Assembly: GCF_000276665.1 (NCBI RefSeq)
Contig: NW_004955416.1
Span: 800,173-864,172 of the forward strand
DNA: 64,000 nt
Direction: 5' to 3'
Source of the DNA: Chinchilla lanigera
Lineage: Eukaryota > Chordata > Mammalia > Rodentia > Chinchillidae
The notes under the pieces were generated by a model, which was given only the letters and a program-made list of their open reading frames with translations, did no database searches and was not told where the DNA came from. Positions 48,244 through 59,804 of the stretch are shown piece after piece (the first letter of the stretch is position 1; each line of letters begins with the position of its first letter). A program made the position numbers and the translations under genes.

Positions 48244-48739
48244 AATTAGAGCATCATAATGCAGAGGTGATGGCCAGGACACAAAGTCTGTTTTTTGGTA
48301 AATGTCATCTTGTGATATGCAGGAGTCTTGTATGCACCAAGTCATTACAAGTAGTGAGGACATGGTATCTTCTTAGGGCCTTCAAAGCAGCCTGGGAAGG
48401 AAGGAAGTGGGGAGGCATCCTACACTACTGTGATAGTGCATGGATGAACCAGGGATTGTTTGGCCATTTGTTAATTACTTTTACCATTCATCGAGCCCAC
48501 TATACTCTAGTTCCTGATCTCACAACACTGGGCAATAGTAGACAAGGTGGTGAAGTTTGGACCTCACAGTGAGATAGGCAGAATACAAGTATTTCAGACC
48601 TGCAGCAGTGCTTCCCAACTATCTTGAAGATACATGTGAAATTATTGCTTATCTTCCAATGCCAGTGAGATTTTGATGTTATCTATTACGAAGCAGAGGC
48701 ACCCTAACACTGTATATGAGTGAGAAGAGGAAGAGGGAG

Positions 48740-49220
48740 TTTGGTTCTTGAGCAAGTGCAGCAGTGGCCCCAGTGGAAGATAATGACAGCCTGGAGTAGG
48801 ATGTGGCCAGTGCAGATGGGGAGAAGCCGATGGATTTCAGAAATCTTATAAGCACTGAACCAACAGAATTTGCTGATGGATCGGATATGGGGATAAGTGG
48901 AAATATTGAATGAAAGAAGCCATGTAAGATTTGTTTGAATAGCTGAAAAGTTGGCAGTCCTATATAAGGAGATGGTGAATCTTTGGGGATATTGGAAGGA
49001 TAATTAGAGATTTATTCATGAGATGTAGAAAATTTGAGATGGCTTTTAGACCTCAGGTGAGAATATCAAGCAGGAAATGCAATATACAAGTCCAGGGCTC
49101 AGGGAAGATGACAAAGCAGAGACTGTATACTTAGGCATCATGAGCTTAGATGTAGACTGCAAAGCCCAGGGACTGAAGGAAATCACTCAGGGTGGAATGA
49201 CATAGTAGCCTAAGCATTCT
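48740..49220 (+). mobile_element. Ancient repeat relic, copy 3
   Basis: Contains gataatgacagcctggagta, gcagatggggagaag, aacagaatttgctgatggat and cggatatgggg. These match the 3' half of the same family as 18240-18850. Confidence 0.5.
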
Positions 49221-49587
49221 GAAGACTAGGATTTCATTAGAGAATCATGCCAGAATTTTGCCTGTGTGTGTACATGGATTTTTAAAAATAAAAATTGAAA
49301 TAAAATTTGAATAAGATGGAAACCTACAATTAGAATGGAGGAGTCTCTGATACAATAGAACCCAACTGTTATTATTATTAAGCTCTTTTAAAACCTTTTA
49401 GTGTTGGTTAATTTATTTTGAGAGTTTGCTCAAGTGATATGTAAATTTGAGACCAAAGCAATTATGTCATACATTTTAGTTCTAATCAGCCAAAGCCTTT
49501 AGTACCCATCACACAGAAGAATACTTAGTATATCCTTTCTGACTAAACCCATGAATACATGAAGTATGACTGAAAATACAATGAATA

Positions 49588-50110
49588 TTTAATTTTAAAA
49601 AATGTATTACAACAAAAGACACATTGCCATTAATACCTCTCAAAACAGTTCCCCTTACTTCAAACACATTCATCCTATTGCTCTTGTGACTTTCTGAAAC
49701 AGGCATGGAAGTCCTCTTTCATGAATGTTTTTAGTTGCACTGTTGTGGCTGCCTCCATGACCTGAATTGACTCAAAATGTTTACCTTTCAGGTCATTTTG
49801 GCTTTGGGGAAGGGTCAGAAGTCGAACGCTGTCAGATCTAGTGAAAAAAGCAGATGAAGACACAGTGCAATGTTTTTCTATGGGCCCATCTTTCCATTGG
49901 ATGGCACTAGATTGTATCATTCACCATAGTTTCAATCATACTTTGTAAAGACAGGAAAGAGGACTCCCCGAATGACTTCAGAAAATGGTAAGAATGATAG
50001 GATATGTGTGTTTAAAGCAATAGGATGAATGTGTTTGAAGTAAGGGGAACTGTTTTGAGAGGTATTAATGGCAATGTGTCTTTTATTATAATACACTTTT
50101 AAAATTGAAA
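49588..50110 (-). mobile_element. Mariner-like transposon remnant with long inverted arms
   Basis: On the minus strand, 49690-49870 still reads like the C-terminal part of a Tc1/mariner transposase: LPQSQNDLKGKHFESIQVM, then QLKTFMKEDFHACFRKSQE. The last coding segment plus the 3' end (49588-49683) is present again in inverted form at 50018-50110. Stops and frame breaks make it inactive. The arms are about 93 nt and nearly identical, far longer than a usual mariner terminal repeat of about 30 nt. Confidence 0.72.
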
Positions 50111-50219
50111 CATTCATTATATCCATAAGTAAGAGCTTCTTGACTTCATTATTGCCAGAGTTATGCACAACCCAAGGCTTCCCAGCAGGCCAATAAAAAT
50201 AAAGTGGAGGAGTGTTGCT

Positions 50220-50785
50220 CCAGGCTTGGCTGAACCCTGGACATCTTTGGGAAGCCTGGTGAGTCTGGGCTTTGCCTTCCTGATCAGCATGCAAGGCAGG
50301 CAAAGCCTCGGGCACCCTCTGGGGCCTCGAAGGCTACCTGCCACACCCATAGTGTGTAGGCCCTGGCTGAGCTGAACCCCAGACATCTTCAGGAAGTCCG
50401 ATGAGTCACAGCTTTGCATCCTTGACCAGCAGGCAAGGCAGGTGAAACCTCGGGCACCCTCTGGGGCCTAAGAGACTGTCCACCACATCCATAGTGTGTC
50501 TTCTGGGGCTGGGCTGAACATCAGACACCTTTAGGACCCCAGTGAGCTACTCTGGTGCCTTCCCCACTAGGGTGTGAGGCATGTGGATCCCTGGACAACT
50601 TCTGGGGCCTTGGTGGTCACTGCCAGAACAACTCACACCCTCCTGGTAGCTCAGCTAAAACCTGAACATAGTCAGTGGCCTCGGGGAGCTCACCCTCACC
50701 CCACCCCTTCTAGTGAGGAAAGCAGGCTTTGCCCTGGGCAATATCTGAAGCCTCGGTGAACTCGACCTACATTTCCCCCCACTCT
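50220..50785 (+). repeat. L1 5' UTR tandem units (period about 141 bp)
   Basis: The block cgggcaccctctggggcct occurs at 50310 and again at 50451, giving a 141-nt period. Each unit has the gctgaaccc-gacatctt block, then an aggcaaggcagg block, then the hallmark block, then a ccca/tccatagtgtgt end. Two more degraded units follow to about 50785. Such arrays act as promoter monomers in mouse L1; that role is an inference here. Confidence 0.8.
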
Positions 50786-51038
50786 TGTGGAAAATGGGCC
50801 TAACCCCAGACAGTCTCAGGAATGCCAGTAAGCCTCTCCTGCCCTTCCCACACACTCCTGGGAGCCAACTGAATGTAAGAAAGGTTGGGAGCATCTGGGA
50901 CCCCACCTTGCCACCACCCACCAGCACAGGAGCTACACTGAGCACTGGGGATCTTCAGATTCTTGCCCTGCCACTCACACACAATCTGAACAGTGAGATT
51001 GCACTGTAGGGAGTCTCTGGTTCTTCAAAAATAACAAA

Positions 51039-52117
51039 ATGAAGGAGCAAAATGCAATCCCAGACCTCCACACCACCCAAAACATGTCCGGGAGGCATCA
51101 ACACAGAAGACCCTGGAAGTCATACACCTGAAATTTCTGAAATGACAGCAACTGAAGTAAAGAAATAACTCCATCAGGCCATAGAAGACATTAGATCAGA
51201 AATAATGTCTCAGGTGAGAAAAGAAATGACAACAATAATAAAAGAAATGTTCAGCATATCCAAAGATGACATAGACAAGAAAATAGAAGAGCATAGACAA
51301 CTCAATGAAACCTTCATGGAACAATATAGAAAAGAACTAGAAGGTATGAAAGGTATGAAACAGATGCAAACAGATATCCAGGAACTTAAAAATTCCACTT
51401 AAAGATTGCAAAAATGCCTGAATGAAGCTGAAGATAGACGTTCAGACCTTGAAGATAGCATTGCCACTAATGAATGTGAAAGGAGGGATCTAAACAACAA
51501 GCAACCAGGAAATAACAATTCAACAACTGCAAGATGAAGCAAAGAGAAACAATGTCAGATTAATAGGTATTAATGAAACAGCAGGTGTCAACACAAATGA
51601 CATAAAAAGACTATTTGCAGAAATAATTGCAGGAAATTTCCCACGCATGGTAAAAGAATTGGCCATCCAGATAAGTAAAGCATATAGAACTTCAGTTAAT
51701 CATAACCAAAATAAATCTATACCCAGACATATAGTGATCAAGATCCCAGAAACTCAACAAAAGCTCAGAATATTAAAAGCTGTTAGAGAAAAGAAACAGA
51801 TCACCTATAAAGGAAAGCCTATCAGAATCACGGCAGACTTCTCAACACAAGCCATCAAGGCAAGAAGAGCTTGGAGAGAAGTACTTCAGGTACTGAAAGA
51901 AAACAACTTCCAACCCAGATTGATGAGCCCTGCAAAGCTATATTTCAAATTTAATGGAGAAATAAAATATTTTCATCATAAAGAACAACTGAAGAAATTC
52001 ATGAGTGCCAAACCAATCCTACAAAGAGTACTAAAAGATATACTAGAAAGAGATAAAACAGACTGCAACTTCAAGAACAACAACAGAAAGGAACCAACAA
52101 GAAGAGTAAGCAATTAA
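51039..52117 (+). pseudogene. L1 ORF1 pseudogene
   Basis: A start codon at 51039 is followed by frame breaks. The coiled-coil part is readable at 51205-51402 (EMTTIIKEMFSISKDDIDKK, ending in a stop). The C-terminal nucleic-acid-binding part is open at 51647-52117 (IVIKIPETQQKLRILKAVRE, then PIRITADFSTQAIKARRAWR, ending RRVSN). ORF1p is the RNA-binding trimer of the L1 particle; this copy is broken. Confidence 0.88.
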
Positions 52118-52156
52118 ACACAGGGAAAAAGGAGGGTCCAACAACAGGAAAATAAC

Positions 52157-55040
52157 ATGACAAAGGTAAACCAGTACATTCAGTTATAACCATCAATGTA
52201 AATGGTCTCAATGCACTAACCAAAAGAAGCAGACTTACAGAGTGGATTAGGAAACAAAACCTAACTAAATGCTGTATACAAGAAATTTAACTCAAAAGGA
52301 AATTCAAAGACTGAAAATTAAAGGATGGGAAACAACACTTCATGCGACAGGAAACCAGAAAAAAGTGGTGTAGCTATACTGTTTGCAGATAACCTGAACT
52401 TCAAACCAAGAACAACCAAAAGAGATAAAGAAGGTCACTACATACTTGTGAAGGGGAAGCTTCAAGAGGAAAAGATAACAATCATAAACATCTATGTTCC
52501 AAATATAGGAGCACCCACCTATATAAGACAAATTCTAACAGACATGAAAAATGAAATAAGTAGCAACACAATCATAACAGGGGACTTTAACATACCATTG
52601 TCACAAAGAGATAGATAAACTAGACAAAAAATTGGGAAAGAAATAACAGAACTTAACCAAATGTGTGAACATATGGACTAAGTAGACCTTTATGGAGTGT
52701 TCCGCCCAACAGCATCAGAATACACATTCTTCTCAGCTGCACATGGGATGTTCTCTAAAATAAACCATATACTAGTACATAGAACATGTTTAAGTAAATG
52801 CAAAGGAATTGAAATTATCCCATGTATACTATCAGACCACACTGCAGTGAAATTGGAAGAAAACACAAAAACTCCATAAACAGTTNNNNNNNNNNNNNNN
52901 NNNNNNNNNNNNNNNNNNNNNNNNNNNNNNNNNNNNNNNNNNNNNNNNNNNNNNNNNNNNNNNNNNNNNNNNNNNNNNNNNNNNNNNNNNNNNNNNNNNN
53001 AACTCCCACCTCAGGAAAACAGAACAAGCACAAATAAACAGTCTGAGGTTGTACCTCAAGTTCCTAGAAAAAGAAGAGCAAGTCAAACCTAGAGCCCAAA
53101 GAAGGCAGGAAATTATAAAGCTCAGAGCAGAAATTAACACAATGGAGACTAAAAAAAAATACAGAGAATTAATGAATGGAGGAATTGGTTCTTTGAAAGA
53201 ATAAATAAAATAGATAAACCCCTATCCAACCTTATCAAAAAAAGGAAAGAAAAAACTGAAATACAGGTAATAAGGAATGAAAGGGGTAAAATCACTACAG
53301 TTCCTGAAGAAATTCAGAAGATCATCAATACCTACTTTGAAAATCTTTACTGTCATAGGATGGAAAACACAGAGGAAATGGACAGATTTCTAGATACATA
53401 GGAATTACTAAAGCTGAATGAAGAAGATATAAAAATCCTGCATAATTCAATATCAGCCAGTGAAATTGAGAATGTAATTAAAAACTTGCCAATGAAGAAA
53501 AGCCCGGGTCCTGATGGATTCACATCTGAATTCTACAAGCCATTTAGGGAAGATTTAGCAACAATTCTTCTCAAACTCTTTAATGAAACTGAAAGGGAAG
53601 GAATTCTCCCCAACTCATTCCTGGAGGCAAGTAGTATTCTGATACCAAAACCAGACAAAGACCCAATCAAGAAAGAGAACTGCAGACCAATCTCCCTATT
53701 GAATATAGATGCAAAAATTCTCAATAAAATACTAGCAAAGAGAATACAACAAGTAATTAAGAAGATTATACACTAAGATGAAGTGGGATTTATCCCAGGA
53801 AAGCAGGGATGGTTCAATATATGCAAATCAATCAATGTAATACACCATGTCAATACAGTCAAGGACAAAAATCACATGATCATCTCCATGGATGCAGAAA
53901 AAGCCTTTGATAAAGTCCAACACTCATTCATGTTGAAAACCCTACAGAAAATAGGAATAGAACGACTTTACCTCAAGCTGATCAAAGCCATCTATGATAA
54001 ACCAACAGCTAACATTATATTAAATGGTCAAAAATTGAAAGCTTTCACTTTAAAATCAGGAACAAGACAAGGATGTCCACTGTCACCACTCCTATTCAAT
54101 ATAGTTCTGGAAATATTGACTAGAGCAATTAGACAAGAGAGAGAAATAAAAGGAATAAGGATAGTAAAGGAGGAGGTGAAATTGTCATTATTCGCAGATG
54201 ATATGATACTCTACATAGAATAGATATTCCTTGCTCATGGAATAGGAAGAACAAACACTGTGAAAATGGCCATACTCCCGAAATTGTTGTACAGATTCAA
54301 TACAATCCTAATGAAAATACCTCACAGATCTAGAGAAAACACTCCTAAAGTTCATCTGGAACCAGAAGAGGCCTAGGCTAGCAAAAGAAATCTTGGGAAA
54401 CAAAGGAAAGGCAGGAGGCATCACAATTCCTGACTTAAAATTGTATTACAAAGCTACTGTGATAAAATCAGCATGATCCTGGCACAAAAACAGATCTGAA
54501 AATCAGTGGAACAGATTAGAAGATACAGATACAACTACAAACACACTTAATCACCTTATCTTCAACAAAGGGAACAAACATGTTCAATGGAAGGATGATA
54601 GTCCCTTTAATAAATGGTGCTGGAAAAACTGGCTTTCCACATACCGAAGACTAAAACTAGAACCACGTTTTTCACCATGCACTAAATTAAAGTCGAAACA
54701 GATCAAAGACCTAAATATTAAAACAGAAACACTAAATTTATTGGAAGAGAGAGTAGGTAAAAATCTTGATGACATTGGGGTAGGCAGAGAGTTTATGAAC
54801 AAAAACCAAACTGCACAGGAAATACTTCAAAGAATCAACAACTGTGATCTCATCTTATTGAAAAGTTTTGCACATCTAAAGAAATCATCAATAAATGAAA
54901 ATAAAACCACGAACTGGGAAAAAATTTTAGCCAACTGTCTGTCAGACAAAGGATTTCTATCTAGAACATATAAAGAATTAAAAAAATCAGGCCTCCTAAA
55001 TTCAAAGACCCAATCCAAAAATGGGCATCTGAGGTGAATA
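52157..55040 (+). pseudogene. L1 ORF2 pseudogene (endonuclease and reverse transcriptase)
   Basis: Endonuclease motifs: TINVNGLNAL near 52188, IQEI near 52278, ITGDFNIPLS near 52580 and SDHTAV near 52830. Reverse-transcriptase motifs: [13 protein letters not shown] near 53500, [14 protein letters not shown] near 53880, [14 protein letters not shown] near 54060 and the catalytic FADD box at 54191-54202. Several in-frame stops, a 115-bp N gap (52886-53000) and a deletion after 54220 inactivate it. Confidence 0.93.
52886..53000. other. Assembly gap (115 N)
   Basis: A run of N inside the L1 ORF2 endonuclease/linker region. The true length may differ from 115. Confidence 1.
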
Positions 55041-55190
55041 CACACTTCTCTAATGAAGAGATACTAATGGCAAATAAACACATGAAAAAATGTTCAACGT
55101 CATTAGTAATTTGAGAAATGCAAATTAAAACAACACTGAGATTCCATAAGTGAGGCATAAAGAACTGCAATTAGCCATGATCAGAAAAAA

Positions 55191-57320
55191 CTACACCAAG
55201 GCATATAATAGTTAAGATTCCAGAAATTCAACACAAAAACAGAATATTAAAAGCTGTTAGAGAAAAGAAACAAATCACTTATAAAAGAAAGCCTATCAGA
55301 ATCATAATACTCCATGTGATAAGAACCTGGAAAAAAGCAGGGGTAGGTCTTCTATTTGCAGAAAAAGTAGATTTCAAGCCAAGACTGATCAAGAGAGACA
55401 AAGATGGTCACTCCATGCTTCTTAAGGAAACAATCTAAGAGGAAAAGATAACAATCATAAATATATATGCACCAAATACCAGCACACCCAACTATATAAA
55501 ACAAATATTAATGGACATAAAAAATCAGCTAAGTATGAACACAATTGTAATGGGGGACTTCAATACCCCACTGTCACAAACAGATAGTTCAATTAGACAA
55601 AAAATCAACAAAGAAATATCAGAATTGAACAAAACCTTTGAATAAATGGACTTGGTAGATGTCTACAGAGTGTTCACAGTACAGTGTCAAAATACACACT
55701 CTTCTCAGCTGCACATGAGACATTCTCCAAAGTAAACCACATATTAGCTCATAGAACATGCTTAAGTAAATGTAAAGGAGTTGAAACCATCCCCTCAATA
55801 CTATCAGACCATAATGTAAAGAAATCAAAAATCAATAGCAAAAAAACCCCAGAAAAACTGCATAAACATATGGAAATGAAATAACACCCTCCTCAACAAC
55901 CAATTGGTCACATATTAAATTAAACAAAAATTAGAAAATTTCTACAATTAAATAATAATATCAATACAACATGTGGAATTTATGGGATACAATGAGTAGG
56001 AAGAACCAATATAGTGAAAATAGCTATACTTCCAAAACTGTTATACAAATTTAATGAAATCTCTATCAAAATACCAGTAGCGTAATCCACAGAACTAGAG
56101 AAAATGATCCTAAAAGTCATATGGAATAAGAAGAAACCTAGAATAGCAAAAGCAATTCTAGGTGATAAAGCAAGGCAGGGGGCACACTTGAAATTATACT
56201 ACATGGCTACCATGATAAAAACAGCATGGCACTGACAAAAACAAAAAACAAAAAGAAACCCGAGGATCAATGTCATCAAAACACATGACTGGTATTAGGA
56301 AATAGGAAAAAAATATTTAAATGTGAAGGGAAATGGAGGGAGAGGGGGAAGAAAGGAAGCAAAAAGTAAATAAAAAGAATAAAAGATGCAGAAATAACTC
56401 AAAACACATTCTGCTACCTGATCTTTGACAAAGGAGCCTAACACCTTCACTGGAAGAAAGATAGCCTCTTTAATAAATGGTGCTATGAAAACTGGCTTTC
56501 CATATGCTGAAGATTAAAGCTAGACCTGAATCCTTCACCATGCACTAAGCTAAAATCAAAATGGATCAACAATCTAAATATTAAAACAAAAACACTAAAT
56601 CTGGTGGAATATAGAATAGGTTGAACTCTTGAAAACATAGCTATAGGAGAAGGCTTTATGAACAAAACCCCAACTGCATACAAAATAACACAAAAATCAA
56701 CAACGTGGATTTCATCTTATTGAAAAGCTTTTTGCACAGCAAAAGAAACCACCAATAGAGTGAAGAAAAAACCCACAGCGTGGGAAGAATCTTTTGCTAG
56801 CTGTTCCTCAGACAACAAACTAATATCTCAAATATACAAAGAACTAAAAAAAAAAAAATCAGACCTCCCAATTTAAAGACCCAATGCAAAAATGGGCATC
56901 TGAAATGAATAGATACTTCTCAGATGAGGTACAAACAGCAAATAAATACATGAAAAAATGTTCAATATCACTGGTAATTTGAGAGATGCAAATTAAAACA
57001 ACACTAAGATTCTATCTCACTCCAGAAAGAATGGCACTCATTAAGAAGCAACCAATAACAAATGCTGGTGGGGCTGTGGGGAAAAAAGAACCCTTTTCCA
57101 TTGCTGGTGGGGGTATAAATTGGTACAATCAATATGGAAATGAGTATGGAGACTTCTCAAAAAACTAAAACTAAAGGTTCCATTTGACCCAGATATTCCC
57201 ATTTTTGGTACCTTCCAAAACGAGTTAAAAGCACCATACCACCATGAAATATGCACACCCATGTTTATAGGAGCACAGTTTATAATAGTACAATAGACAC
57301 TGTGACAGGGAAAGAAACTA
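55191..57320 (+). mobile_element. Second L1 LINE, internally rearranged
   Basis: Begins inside ORF1 (ATTCCAGAAATTCAACACAA near 55215), jumps at about 55308 directly to endonuclease sequence (IINIYAPNTSTPN, then VMGDFNTPLSQTDS), and skips most of the reverse transcriptase. A purine-rich 3'-UTR-like piece (56282-56380) interrupts ORF2 sequence. It then runs to the C-terminal region (to 57300). Many stops; inactive. Confidence 0.85.
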
Positions 57321-57374
57321 CTCAAAAAGGAAAGAAGAACTGGGATGGGGGAAAGGAGAAAAGAAGAAAAGAAG

Positions 57375-57605
57375 GAAAATAGTTAAAATAATTGTATTAC
57401 TAATTTGTGTTAGTTCATTGAAAGGAACAGTTAGTGTTTATATTGTTTGACCAATCTTACATGCTTGTATCTGGTAATCTGAGCAACTACTTTGAAGATA
57501 ACAATATGCAATATAATAACCATTATTAATTCCCTAGCATCTTGTTTTGAAATTCTGTATTGTTTTTATTGTTTTTATTATTCTCTTTAAAATAAGAAAG
57601 AAACA
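57375..57605 (+). repeat. Unidentified A/T-rich interspersed repeat, copy 2
   Basis: Motif series: tgtgttagttcattgaaagg, ttacatgcttgtatctgg, gataacaatatgcaatataa, cttgttttgaaattctgt and attctctttaaaataag. Same family as 4845-5012 and 58230-58480. Class not known. Confidence 0.6.
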
Positions 57606-58190
57606 AAACTCAAAGATTTGCAATATATAAGAAACACACTTAATCCAAAAATAAACACATAGGTTGAAAATTAAAAAAAAAAAAATCTTAGTAACTGACC
57701 AAATGCCCAGCAATGGATAAATGTATAAAGAAGATGTGGTTTTTAATATACAATGAAGTAGTACTCTGCCATAAAGAAGAATAAAATTGAGATATTTCTA
57801 GGTAAACGGATGCACTTTGAGACCATACTTTTAGGTGAAATAACTTGGCCATACATGTTTAAATACCACATTGTTTCTCTTTTTTGAGAAACTGAAAAGG
57901 TAAATAAGGACCAAAATGGATGACAGATATTAGGAAGTAGGAAGAAAATATTCAAATGGGAAAGGAAATAACGGAGAGGGGAGGGAGGAGGAAAGGAAGT
58001 GAAAAGTAAAGAAAAAGAGAATAGAAAAAAAATGGAAACAAAACTTTTGTAAGTAAGGAGGGGAAGAAGGGTTGAAGAGGGGAATGGAGTGGGCAAAAAA
58101 GAATTATGGTATGTTATATACAGATACAAATGCCTTTGATAATGGCATTAGTGTGTATATCAAAAGCATGCTAATAAAATTAATTTAAAA
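57606..58190 (+). mobile_element. L1 LINE fragments and 3' UTR
   Basis: 57620-57680 resembles endonuclease-region sequence (tatataagaaacacacttaa). From about 57690 it is the ORF2 end (aatgcccagcaatggataaa, then gtagtactctgccataaag) and a polypurine 3' UTR (57930-58080). It ends near 58190 with aataaaattaatttaaaaat. Confidence 0.8.
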
Positions 58191-58229
58191 ATAAACTGTG
58201 ATGAGGAAAAGGGGAAAGGAAGGAAGGGA

Positions 58230-58480
58230 AAAGGAAAAAGTATATAAACACACAAGATAGTTAAGATAGTTATACAGCTAGTATCTCTTAGTTCATTGTA
58301 AAGAAAGGTTTGTGCTAATATTGTCTGGACACTATTTCATGCCTGTATCTTAAACTGTGAACAACTACTATGAATATAACAATACGCAATGCATTAATTA
58401 TTGTTCCTCTCCTATGACCCTGTTTTGAAACTCTGTTTTATTGTTATTTTTATTTTTTCTCTTTAAAGTAAAAAACATGA
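58230..58480 (+). repeat. Unidentified A/T-rich interspersed repeat, copy 3
   Basis: Motif series: cttagttcattgtaaagaaa, catgcctgtatcttaaactg, aacaatacgcaatgcattaa, cctgttttgaaactctgttt and ttttctctttaaagtaaa. Two copies lie within 900 bp of each other. Confidence 0.6.
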
Positions 58481-58699
58481 GAAAAAAATAAGAGAGGCCC
58501 AGAGTGCTGCCTGTCTTTTGTACTATGGAAGGACACAGAAACAGGAAGCTGACCAGACTCAATCTGCCCATGCTTTGATCTTGGGTTTCCCAACCTTCAA
58601 AGCTGTGAGAATCTGTTTCTGCTGTTTATGAGCTACCTAGTCAGTCAATGGGGGCATTTTGTTATAGCAAACTGAGATACTATGCCACTGGATTGTAGT

Positions 58700-58785
58700 A
58701 TAATTTTAGTAAGTTAATCCATGTAAATGTGCCTTGAACAGCTCCTGGCACCTCGTAAAGGCTCAGTGCTAGCTGTTACTATTCT
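58700..58785 (+). mobile_element. MIR-like SINE relic (3' part)
   Basis: The aatgtgccttgaacagctcc block with tggcacctcgtaaaggctca is the typical 3' half of a MIR. Confidence 0.5.
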
Positions 58786-58789
58786 CACT

Positions 58790-59160
58790 ACCATCCTCAC
58801 CAAAAGTTATCACCATCCCCTCCATCCCTCATTCCCACCTATAATCCATTATTACCATATCTACCATTGTTAACCACTGCTCACCTTTATCACCCCCACA
58901 TCCCACTATGACTAAAATCCACCCATCATATTTAACTATTACTGTCTTTATCATTCAATACTTATTATCACAACACTCATGATCACTCACCATCACCTAC
59001 CACACATGCATTATCCACTATCACCACCACCACCCAGCACTACCCACTATCACCCCTTAACATCTCCATCAACTACTACCAGCATCTACCACTGCCCACT
59101 GTTATGCACTATCACCCACCATGAGCAACCCCCTCACCCACCATGATGGCTCTATCAACT
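58790..59160. repeat. ATC/ACC-rich low-complexity tract
   Basis: About 370 bp of degenerate catcacc, ccaccat, cactatcac and cacccacc units (for example tatcaccaccaccacccagc). It is almost without G on the plus strand. No fixed period was resolved by eye. Confidence 0.82.
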
Positions 59161-59414
59161 TTATCTTTCACTGATGAGCGGGGGATCTGCTCTGCTGAGC
59201 AGAGGCTACAAAAGAAGCCGGAATGCCCTAAGTATCTTCTAGACATAGGACTTATACAGGACTTTAAGATACAAAGAATCTATTTATTAGAGCTTCCCCA
59301 TTTCAAATGCTCCAACACTTAGAAGGATCAACTAACACAACTGCAGGCAAACATGTCTCTAGCATTGTGTTAATCTAAGTTTTCCATGGGTTCTTTAAGC
59401 TTGATTACAATTCG

Positions 59415-59560
59415 GTCAGGTATATGTTATTAACATTGTTGTTTTACATATAAAAGAGAAACAAAGCTAGGAAAGCGTTATTAACTTTCTTAAATGCAAG
59501 CCAATTTTGAACCTAAGGTACTTCATCTTTTAGTTCAAACTCTCAAATCATGTGACTGAG
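59415..59560 (-). mobile_element. MIR-like SINE relic, antisense
   Basis: Antisense landmarks: tatgttattaacattgttgt, then aagagaaacaaagctagg and caagccaattttgaacct. Diverged; ends approximate. Confidence 0.45.
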
Positions 59561-59804
59561 TCACACTGTCTTCCTCTGTCGGTATTCAAAATTACTTCTT
59601 TCTACTCTGCTGATCTATGTTCTCCCCTATGACAATCTGCTCACAACCATTTCAGCTACAAAAAAATCTCAAATCTCTTCTGTCTCCATCGTTTGAATGA
59701 TCTCCACTTTAGTAACTGAGTTAGGGGCATCTCCATTTGGGTGTTGTACACCGTCAAAGCAATACGACTTGACCCAAACAAAGCTTACAGTGATTTATTC
59801 CAAG

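Larger units (their letters stand above)
50150..55190 (+). mobile_element. L1 LINE, near full-length, decayed (antisense to RYR3)
   Basis: Order: tandem 5' UTR units, ORF1 remnants, ORF2 endonuclease, an assembly gap, reverse transcriptase, then C-terminal ORF2 sequence. It carries stops and frameshifts in both ORFs. A deletion of several hundred bases follows the FADD box (junction near 54221). It ends near 55190, where a second L1 segment begins. Not capable of retrotransposition. Confidence 0.92.

Noticed and set aside
50163..50375. Plus- and minus-strand frames over 50.1-50.9 kb as host genes
   Set aside because: They lie in the tandem L1 5' UTR units; open frames in GC-rich repeats are expected by chance.
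57743..58129. A 128-codon minus-strand open frame
   Set aside because: Also the antisense of an L1 3' UTR purine tract.
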